From positions 1 through 12,456 of the forward strand of contig DUNJ01000104.1 of the NCBI GenBank assembly GCA_012839395.1: 12,456 nucleotides of DNA. Direction: 5' to 3'. The position numbers were made by a program, and so were the translations under genes. The notes below the pieces were generated by a model. It was given only the letters and a program-made list of their open reading frames with translations. It made no database searches and was not told where the DNA came from. The stretch comes from Tepidimicrobium sp. (lineage in GTDB: Bacteria; Bacillota; Clostridia; Tissierellales; Tepidimicrobiaceae). Shown here piece by piece: positions 5,954 to 12,456 of this stretch (position 1 is its first letter; each line of letters begins with the position of its first letter).

Positions 5954-8683
5954 ATGAAGGGTTTTCTTAGTAGAATATTTGGTTCCTATAGCGAAAGGGA
6001 ATTGAAGCGAGTAGATTCTATGGTGGAAGGGATTGAAGCTTTAGATAAACATATGCAGGGCTTATCGGATCATGAGCTACAATCTAAGACTTTGGAATTT
6101 AAGAATAGATTGAAGGATGGGGAAAGTTTAGAGGATATTTTGGTAGAGGCCTATGCAGTTGTAAGAGAAGCCTCATCCCGGGTTTTAGGAATGAAACATT
6201 TTAGGGTTCAGCTACAAGGTGGAATAATATTACACCAAGGTAGGATAGCGGAGATGAAGACAGGAGAGGGTAAGACTTTGGTGGCAACTCTACCAGCCTA
6301 CCTAAATGGACTAACTGGAAAAGGCGTCCATATAGTAACGGTAAACGACTACTTAGCCAAGAGGGATAAGGAATGGATGGGTAAGATATACGAGTTTTTA
6401 GGGCTTACTGTAGGCTGCATAACCCATGGGATGGATAGTTCGCAAAGGAGGGAAGCCTACAGATGTGATATAACCTATGGTACCAATAACGAATTTGGTT
6501 TCGATTACTTAAGGGATAATATGGTTATATATAAGGACGAGATGGTTCAAAGGGAGCTCCACTATGCCATAGTGGACGAGGTGGATAGCATATTGATAGA
6601 TGAGGCTAGAACTCCCCTTATAATATCAGGCCGGGGAGAGGAGTCCACCCAACTGTACCAAAAGGCAGATTCCTTTGTTAGAAGTTTAACAGGACGGGTT
6701 ATTGATCCAGATGAAAAGGATTTAGATCCCTTCGACAGGGAGATAAAGGAGGAGAAGGTAGATTTTCTTATAGATGAGAAGAGCAGAAGCTGCAACCTTA
6801 CGGAAAAGGGAACTGCCAAGGCGGAGGCCTACTTTGGGCTGGATAACTTAGCGGATGTGGAGAATATGGAGGTGGCTCACCATATAAACCAAGCGTTGAA
6901 GGCTAGAAATATAATGAAGAGGGATATAGATTATGTAGTTAAGGATGGAAATGTAATAATAGTGGATGAATTTACCGGAAGGCTTATGCAGGGCAGAAGA
7001 TATAGCGATGGGCTTCATCAGGCTATAGAGGCCAAGGAAGGGCTAAATGTAAAAAGTGAGTCCAAAACCTTGGCTACTATCACCTTTCAAAATTATTTTA
7101 GGATGTATGAAAAGCTGGCAGGGATGACGGGAACGGCAAAGACAGAGGAATCGGAGTTTGTGGAGATATATGGAATGGATGTAATAGAGATTCCTACCAA
7201 TATGCCGGTTATAAGGAAGGATTATCCCGATAGTATATATAAAAACGAGGAGGCCAAATTTAGGGCCATAGTTAAGGAGATAGAAGAAAAACATAAAAAG
7301 GGGCAACCGGTATTGGTGGGAACCATATCGATAGAGAAGTCGGAACTATTGAGTAGCATTCTTAAAAGAAGGGGAATTCCCCACCAGGTGTTAAACGCCA
7401 AGCATCATGAAAGGGAAGCGGAGATAGTAGCCCAGGCAGGTAGGCTTGGCGCTATAACCATAGCCACAAATATGGCCGGAAGAGGGACCGATATAGTATT
7501 GGGAGGTAACCCTGAATACATGGCCAAATTGGATCTAAAGAAGAAAGGTTATGATGACGAAATAATAGCCCTTGCCGATAGTTTCGAGAATACCGATGAG
7601 GAAGAGGTCATTAGGGTAAGGGAGGAATATAATAGGCTGAAGAAAAAGTATGAAGAGATCACCAAAAGGGAAGCTCAAAAGGTGATAGAGGTAGGAGGGC
7701 TTCATATAATAGGTACGGAGAGGCATGAATCCCGAAGGATAGATAATCAGCTCAGGGGGCGGGCTGGACGGCAGGGGGATCCTGGCTCCTCCAGGTTCTT
7801 CATATCCCTAGAGGACGATCTTATGCGATTATTTGGGGGAGAGAGGATGCAGGGAATAGTTGAAAGCCTCAATATGCCCGATGATGAACCATTAGAGCAT
7901 AAGCTGTTAACTCGCTCTATAGAAAATGCCCAAAGGAAGGTAGAAGGAAATAACTTCGCCATAAGGAAGCATGTACTCCAATACGATGATGTAATGAACA
8001 AACAAAGGGAGGTCATCTACGGGGAGAGGAGGAAGGTTTTAGAAGGAGAGGATCTAAAAGAGCATATATTAGGGATGCTCAAAAATGTGGTGGAGACTGC
8101 CGTAGATGTCTATACTAGGCAGAGTAAATATCCGGAGGAATGGGATTTTGTAGGGCTAGAGAACTATCTATCCAATATATTCCTACCTAAGGGAGGAATG
8201 GATATAGGGGATGTAGAATCCTTGGATAAGGATACGTTGGTGGATATGCTATATAGGATAGGGGAGGAGCTATATCGCCGCAAGGAAGAAGAGATAGGCT
8301 CCAAGGCTTTTAGGGAGATCGAGAGGATAGTTCTATTGCAAGTTGTGGACAGTAAATGGATGGATCATATAGATGCTATGGATCAGCTAAGACAGGGCAT
8401 TGGACTGAGGGCCTATGGGCAAGAGGATCCAGTTATGGCTTACCAAAATGAAGGGTTTGATATGTTTGATGAGATGAATCATAGCATACAGGAGGAAACC
8501 CTAAGATACCTATACCATGTTGAAAAACCGGAGGACATGGAAAGGAGAAGGATAGCTAAACCTACTGAGGAAGGGAATAGACCACAGCAACCGGTGGTAA
8601 GGGGAAGGAAGATAGGTAGGAACGAACCCTGCCCCTGCGGAAGCGGTAAAAAATATAAAAGGTGTTGCGGTTCTAATAGATAA
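5954..8683 (+). CDS. secA: Protein translocase ATPase SecA
   Basis: This 909-residue motor ATPase drives unfolded preproteins through SecYEG at the membrane. Visible landmarks, in order: the N-terminal helix FLSRIFGSYSERELKR; Walker A within MKTGEGKT (G104-T108); VTVNDYLAKRD; YGTNNEFGFDYLRDNM; the DEVD box near 208-211 followed by DEARTPLIISG and the preprotein cross-linking domain; IVDEFTGRLMQGRRYSDGLHQ; the second helicase lobe with ATNMAGRGTDI and QLRGRAGRQGDPGSSRF; helical scaffold and wing sequences such as LLQVVDSKWMDHIDAMDQLR; and a C-terminal zinc ligand set C893, C895, C904, C905 in EPCPCGSGKKYKRCCG, used for SecB or lipid contact. Length and motifs are complete. ATG 5954 follows AGGCGG at 7 bases. 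prfB begins 13 bases after its stop, the usual Firmicute order. Confidence 0.98.
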   Translation: MKGFLSRIFGSYSERELKRVDSMVEGIEALDKHMQGLSDHELQSKTLEFKNRLKDGESLEDILVEAYAVVREASSRVLGMKHFRVQLQGGIILHQGRIAEMKTGEGKTLVATLPAYLNGLTGKGVHIVTVNDYLAKRDKEWMGKIYEFLGLTVGCITHGMDSSQRREAYRCDITYGTNNEFGFDYLRDNMVIYKDEMVQRELHYAIVDEVDSILIDEARTPLIISGRGEESTQLYQKADSFVRSLTGRVIDPDEKDLDPFDREIKEEKVDFLIDEKSRSCNLTEKGTAKAEAYFGLDNLADVENMEVAHHINQALKARNIMKRDIDYVVKDGNVIIVDEFTGRLMQGRRYSDGLHQAIEAKEGLNVKSESKTLATITFQNYFRMYEKLAGMTGTAKTEESEFVEIYGMDVIEIPTNMPVIRKDYPDSIYKNEEAKFRAIVKEIEEKHKKGQPVLVGTISIEKSELLSSILKRRGIPHQVLNAKHHEREAEIVAQAGRLGAITIATNMAGRGTDIVLGGNPEYMAKLDLKKKGYDDEIIALADSFENTDEEEVIRVREEYNRLKKKYEEITKREAQKVIEVGGLHIIGTERHESRRIDNQLRGRAGRQGDPGSSRFFISLEDDLMRLFGGERMQGIVESLNMPDDEPLEHKLLTRSIENAQRKVEGNNFAIRKHVLQYDDVMNKQREVIYGERRKVLEGEDLKEHILGMLKNVVETAVDVYTRQSKYPEEWDFVGLENYLSNIFLPKGGMDIGDVESLDKDTLVDMLYRIGEELYRRKEEEIGSKAFREIERIVLLQVVDSKWMDHIDAMDQLRQGIGLRAYGQEDPVMAYQNEGFDMFDEMNHSIQEETLRYLYHVEKPEDMERRRIAKPTEEGNRPQQPVVRGRKIGRNEPCPCGSGKKYKRCCGSNR

Positions 8684-8696
8684 TTGGAGGGATATG

Positions 8697-9804
8697 ATGG
8701 AAGGAATATATGTATTGAAGGAAGAGACCGAAGGTATAAAGCAGATGATCGAGGAATTAGGAGGGTCTCTTTGACATAGATGGGCTTAAGCAGAGGGTAG
8801 CGAAATTAGAGAAAAAATCCTATGACCAAGATCTGTGGCAGGATATAGATAGGGCTCAGAAGATAATGCAGGAGAGCAAGGCCCTAAAGGGTCAGATTGA
8901 AAAATATGAAGATCTAATGAATAGGATTGAGGATTTGGAGGTGTTGATAGAACTAGCCATAGAGGAAGAAGATTATAGCATATATCCGGAGATTAAGAGT
9001 AATTTTGAGAGAATATCCAAGGAAGGTGAAGAATTTAAGCTGGCTACCCTTTTAAAGGGAGAGTACGATGAAAACAACGCCATATTGGCAATACATTCTG
9101 GGGCAGGGGGATTGGAGGCCCAGGATTGGGCAGAGATGCTTTTTAGGATGTATAGGCGATGGGCGGAAGGAAAGGGGTTTGAGGTTACTATACTCAATAT
9201 ACTTGCCGATACTGAAGGGGGTATCAAATCGGTGACTATGTTGATCAAGGGATTCAATGCCTATGGATATCTAAAATCGGAAAAAGGGGTCCATAGGATG
9301 ATTAGAATATCCCCCTTCGATTCATCCAATAAGAGACATACCTCCTTTGCCAGCATAGATGTATATCCAGAATTGGATGATGAGATAGATGTGGAGATAA
9401 ATGAATCGGATTTGAGGATAGATACTTATAGAGCTAGTGGGGCTGGCGGACAGCATGTGAACACCACCGATTCTGCCATAAGGATAACCCACATACCTAC
9501 CGGAATAATAGTGCAATGTCAAAATGAAAGATCCCAACATAGCAATAGGAATACTGCCATGAGGATGCTAAAGGCCAAGTTGATACAGCTTAGGGAGGAG
9601 GAGCAGAAGGAGAAGATAGAGGACTTGCAGGGCAAATATAATCAAATTGCCTGGGGTTCTCAGATACGTTCCTATATATTTCATCCCTACAATATGGTGA
9701 AGGATCATAGGACCGATGTGGAGGTAGGAGATGTAAATGGGGTAATGGATGGAGAGATAGACCTGTTTATAATGGAATATCTAAAGCAAAAAGCCTTGCA
9801 ATAG
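8697..9804 (+). CDS. prfB: Peptide chain release factor 2 with programmed +1 frameshift
   Basis: RF2 releases the peptide at UGA and UAA codons. The product is 368 residues, made by joining 8697-8771 to 8773-9804. The first 25 codons end ...ELGGSL and meet an in-frame TGA (8772-8774). Skipping T8772 continues DIDGLKQRVAKLEKKSYDQD, the standard RF2 N-domain. The SPF tripeptide that recognises the stop codon is at 205-207 (RISPFDSS), and the catalytic GGQ at 250-252 (SGAGGQHVNTTDSAIR). Start ATG 8697 is preferred because GGAGG ends 6 bases upstream; the adjacent ATG 8694 is too close. It is probably cotranscribed with secA. Expression should be self-limiting: scarce RF2 slows termination at the internal TGA and favours frameshifting. 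A gene caller ignoring the frameshift would start wrongly at an internal codon near 8866 and lose about 56 residues. Confidence 0.96.
8759..8775 (+). promoter_or_regulatory. RF2 +1 frameshift signal
   Basis: A Shine-Dalgarno-like AGGAGGG (8759-8765) lies three bases ahead of the slippery CTT-TGA-C (8769-8775). In well-studied prfB genes the upstream element pairs with 16S rRNA, peptidyl-tRNA-Leu slips from CTT to TTT, and the C after TGA weakens termination. All three elements and the three-base spacing are present. Confidence 0.95.
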
Positions 9805-9851
9805 GGGTGCCTAGGATCATTGCAGAAGATTTGAAATGTTTTCAAAATTTG

Positions 9852-9878
9852 GCAGGAATTTCTGAATAAATATAGAAT
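9852..9878 (+). promoter_or_regulatory. Sigma-H-like promoter upstream of tex
   Basis: GCAGGAATT (9852-9860) and ATAGAAT (9872-9878) are separated by 11 bases, which satisfies every fixed position of the sigma-H consensus RNAGGAWWW-N11/12-RNNGAAT. An overlapping sigma-A reading also exists: TTGGCA (9849-9854), 16 bases, TATAGA (9871-9876). The site lies in the 117-base gap after prfB and about 40 bases before the tex start codon. Either or both sigma factors could use it. Confidence 0.6.
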
Positions 9879-9921
9879 ATAGGGGTATAAGCCAACATGT
9901 GGGAATGGGAAGGGGAAACAG

Positions 9922-12024
9922 ATGGATTTAATAGAGATTCTATCAAAGGAATTCAATATAAAACCATATCAGGTGGAGAATACGATCAAGCTAATAGATG
10001 CGGGCAATACCATACCATTTATAGCCAGATATAGGAAGGAACAGACTGGGGATTTAAAGGATACCATATTAAGGGACCTATTCGATAGATTGAACTACTT
10101 AAGAAACCTGCAAGCTAGACAGGAGGAAGTAATAAGGTTAATAGACGAGCAGGGAAAGTTGACCAAAGATTTGAAGGGGGCGATATTAGGGGCTAAAAGT
10201 ATTCAAAGGGTGGAAGATCTGTACCGACCCTATAGGCCTAAGAGGAGGACTAGGGCTACCATAGCTAGGGAGAAGGGCCTGGAGGAGCTAGCCCATGTAT
10301 TGATGGAGCAGAAAGCTGGAGAGGAGGAATTTAATAGGGAACTGGTTTCCTATGTGGATGAGGAAAAGGGCGTGAGCACGGAGGAAGATGCATTAGCGGG
10401 GGCAATGGATATAATTGCAGAGATTATTTCTGACGATGTAGAATATAGAGATATAGTAAGGAATATAGCTTATAAAGAGGGAATATTGAAGATGGAGGCA
10501 GTTGAGGAAGATGAAAACTCCCCCTATAGGATGTATTATGATTATGAGGAGCCGGTAAAATCCATTGCCAACCATAGGGTTTTAGCCATAAATAGAGGGG
10601 AGAAGGAGAAATGTTTAAGAGTCTCCTTACTCCTTCCCGAGGAGAGGATACTATCCAAGCTTAAATCCAAGCTGATCATGGAGGAAGGATTTTGCGGTAG
10701 GAAGTACTTGGAGGAAAGTTTAAAGGATAGCTGTAATAGGTTATTATTCCCCTCCATAGAGAGGGAAATAAGATCCAGCTTGACGGAAAGAGCAGAGGAA
10801 GATGCCATAAATGTATTTGCATTGAATTTGGAACCCCTTTTGCTGCAGCCGCCAATCAGGGACAAGGTAGTGATGGGAATTGACCCCGGATATAGGACTG
10901 GCTGTAAGGTGGCGGTAATGGACGACACTGGAAAGCTATTATCTCATACCACTGTCTATCCCACTCCACCTCAAAAGCAGGTGGATAGAACCAAGGAGCA
11001 GCTAAAGGATCTTATCCAAAGATATGGGGTGGATATAATAGCCATAGGAAATGGTACCGGCTCTAGGGAAACGGAGCAGGTAGTAGCCCAGCTATTGGAG
11101 GAGCTAAAAAAGGGGATATACTATACCATAGTAGATGAGGCAGGGGCCTCCGTGTACTCAGCTTCCAAGGTTGGGGAGGAGGAGTTTCCCGATTTAGATG
11201 TATCCATAAGAGGAGCTATATCCATAGGGAGAAGGCTTCAAGATCCTTTGGCGGAATTTGTAAAAATAGAGCCGAAGCATATAGGTGTAGGGCAGTATCA
11301 GCACGATTTAAATCAGACCAAATTAGCCCGCGCACTAAAAGGAGTTGTAGAGGATTGTGTTAACAGGGTAGGGGTGGATTTAAATACTGCTAGTCAATCC
11401 CTTTTAAGCTATGTGGCTGGTATATCATCTAGGGTTGCCTTAAATATAATCCAATACAGGGAGGAAAATGGAAGGTTTTCCAATAGGGAGGAACTTCTAG
11501 ATGTAAAGGGGCTGGGACCAAAAACATTTGTTCAATGTGCAGGGTTTTTGAGAATACCAGGAGGGGAGGAGCCCTTGGATAATACAGGGGTCCATCCCGA
11601 ATCCTACCATATAGCTAGGGAGTTATACGATATGGATTTGGATGAAATCGACGAAACAAAGCTATCCAAGGAGTTGGATGTAGGCCTTATAACCTTAAGG
11701 GATATAGTGGAGGAGTTGAAGAAACCAGGTAGGGACCCAAGGGAGGAGATGCCTAAGCCCATATTTAGGACCGATGTGCTAGAGATGGAGGATTTAAAGC
11801 TAGGGATGAGGCTGATGGGTACGGTGCGGAATGTGGTAGACTTTGGGGCATTTGTAGATATTGGAGTAAAGCAGGATGGATTGATCCACATATCCCATCT
11901 ATCCGATAGGTATGTAAAGCATCCTAAGGATATTGTAAAGGTGGGGGATATTGTGGAAGTGGAGATATTGGACATAGATGTAGATAGGGGGAGGATTGCA
12001 CTTAGTATGAAGGAGTTTAACTGA
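9922..12024 (+). CDS. tex: Tex family RNA-binding protein with S1 domain
   Basis: This 700-residue protein is a cytoplasmic nucleic-acid-binding factor related to eukaryotic Spt6, linked in bacteria to transcription and RNA metabolism. The helical N-domain begins LIEILSKEFNIKPYQVENTIKLIDAGNTIPFIARYRKEQTG and includes VEDLYRPYRPKRRTRATIARE. A YqgF/RNase H-like fold starts near residue 317 (VVMGIDPGYRTGCKVAVMD). Helix-hairpin-helix repeats span about 480-560 (VGVDLNTASQSLLSYVAGIS, then LLDVKGLGPKTFVQCAGFLRI). The S1 domain occupies about 624-699 (GTVRNVVDFGAFVDIGVKQDGLIHIS). It is at the short end of the family range, but no domain is missing. ATG 9922 follows AGGGG at about 7 bases. A promoter in the preceding gap suggests expression separate from secA-prfB. 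The next gene starts 15 bases after its stop. Confidence 0.96.
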   Translation: MDLIEILSKEFNIKPYQVENTIKLIDAGNTIPFIARYRKEQTGDLKDTILRDLFDRLNYLRNLQARQEEVIRLIDEQGKLTKDLKGAILGAKSIQRVEDLYRPYRPKRRTRATIAREKGLEELAHVLMEQKAGEEEFNRELVSYVDEEKGVSTEEDALAGAMDIIAEIISDDVEYRDIVRNIAYKEGILKMEAVEEDENSPYRMYYDYEEPVKSIANHRVLAINRGEKEKCLRVSLLLPEERILSKLKSKLIMEEGFCGRKYLEESLKDSCNRLLFPSIEREIRSSLTERAEEDAINVFALNLEPLLLQPPIRDKVVMGIDPGYRTGCKVAVMDDTGKLLSHTTVYPTPPQKQVDRTKEQLKDLIQRYGVDIIAIGNGTGSRETEQVVAQLLEELKKGIYYTIVDEAGASVYSASKVGEEEFPDLDVSIRGAISIGRRLQDPLAEFVKIEPKHIGVGQYQHDLNQTKLARALKGVVEDCVNRVGVDLNTASQSLLSYVAGISSRVALNIIQYREENGRFSNREELLDVKGLGPKTFVQCAGFLRIPGGEEPLDNTGVHPESYHIARELYDMDLDEIDETKLSKELDVGLITLRDIVEELKKPGRDPREEMPKPIFRTDVLEMEDLKLGMRLMGTVRNVVDFGAFVDIGVKQDGLIHISHLSDRYVKHPKDIVKVGDIVEVEILDIDVDRGRIALSMKEFN

Positions 12025-12038
12025 GGGGGGTCGATTGG

Positions 12039-12456
12039 ATGGGAACGAGTTTCAAAGATATAATCGGAAGAAAAACCTTTGTGGGAATAGTAAACTTTAA
12101 TAATCATAAGAAAGAAGCTAAACCCTTAAAGGATTATATAAGCAATCATATAGCTGCTGGAGGAGGCATAATATACGTATATTCTAGAAAAGATGGGGAA
12201 CAGAGTTTGGAAAATTTGAAAGAGGTATTGAAACAAGAAATTGAGTCCATATACAATCCGCATAAAATCGTGGTGATGTGTAAAGATGATTACCTGAAAG
12301 AAAATAGGCTTGATGTGGATGGACTATTGGAAGAAGGGAGAAAAGAGTTAGATCGATTGGATGAGTCGGGATGTAGATCCAACCTAGTGTATGTGGATAT
12401 AGATCGTATCTACAATGCTATTGGAGGGGACGAGCTACAATCCATCTATAATAGGA
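12039..12456 (+). CDS. Unidentified gene downstream of tex, 5' part only (possible MEDS-like sensor)
   Basis: An open frame runs from ATG 12039 to the window end (139 codons, no stop). A GGGGGG ribosome site at 12025-12030 sits 8 bases upstream and the start is 15 bases after tex, so it is probably cotranscribed. The soluble peptide begins MGTSFKDIIGRKTFVGIVNF and alternates beta-like stretches (FVGIVNF, GGGIIYVYS, KIVVMCKDD, SNLVYVDID) with charged helices, suggesting an alpha/beta fold. The order 'short strand, helix, G-G-G-strand, ... YLKENRLDVDGLLEE... ' is loosely like the MEDS sensory domain found at the front of some bacterial signalling proteins, but key family residues are not clear to me. 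No signal peptide or membrane segment is seen. Function is unknown; the C-terminal part beyond the window would decide whether this is a kinase or a regulator. Confidence 0.6.
   Translation, partial: MGTSFKDIIGRKTFVGIVNFNNHKKEAKPLKDYISNHIAAGGGIIYVYSRKDGEQSLENLKEVLKQEIESIYNPHKIVVMCKDDYLKENRLDVDGLLEEGRKELDRLDESGCRSNLVYVDIDRIYNAIGGDELQSIYNR

Noticed and set aside
9830..9846. Inverted repeat TTTGAAA / TTTCAAA after prfB
   Set aside because: The 7-bp AT-only stem has no T-tract, too weak to call a terminator; it may be chance in AT-rich DNA.
1..12456. CRISPR arrays, tRNA or rRNA genes, insertion sequences, phage or defence genes
   Set aside because: No spaced direct repeats, no clover-leaf or rRNA sequence, no transposase or terminal repeats were seen; gene content and codon use are uniform and chromosomal.

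Overview
The window looks like a chromosomal segment of a motile, monoderm, AT-rich Firmicute, most likely class Clostridia. Three things support this. The coding strand is purine-rich with heavy AGG (Arg) and ATA (Ile) use and AGGAGG-type ribosome binding sites. The gene order flaG-fliD-fliS-fliT-like, hpf, secA, prfB is the same as the Bacillus subtilis yvyC-fliD-fliS-fliT-yvyD-secA-prfB block. The promoters match sigma-D and sigma-H consensus sequences. I cannot name a genus. Spore formation is only hinted at by the sigma-H-like promoter.

Layout. Bases 1-167 are the tail of an EamA/DMT-type transporter. It converges on a minus-strand FUSC/aromatic acid exporter-like membrane protein (164-1072), and the two share a bidirectional terminator that holds both stop codons. 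A short divergent region (1073-1198) carries a sigma-A-type promoter to the left and a textbook sigma-28 (SigD) promoter to the right. The SigD promoter drives a late flagellar operon: flaG, fliD (filament cap), fliS (flagellin chaperone) and a FlgN/FliT-like chaperone (1199-4158), ended by a strong terminator. A 424-base non-coding gap follows (4159-4582). It is the most unusual part of the window, with a same-strand cluster of DnaA boxes, two palindromes and the probable hpf promoter. Next come long-form hpf (ribosome hibernation), a terminator, and a DUF5317 membrane protein that is closely followed by secA and by prfB. The prfB gene is split by the classical RF2 programmed +1 frameshift. 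After a 117-base gap with a sigma-H-like promoter comes tex (RNA-binding S1 protein). The window ends inside an unrecognised gene that starts just after tex.

How the genes work together. The flagellar genes build and chaperone the filament. hpf, secA, prfB and tex are housekeeping or stress functions in translation, secretion and RNA metabolism. The DnaA-box cluster sits between the flagellar operon and hpf, with genes running the same way on both sides. That fits a DnaA-responsive regulatory or titration site at least as well as a replication origin.
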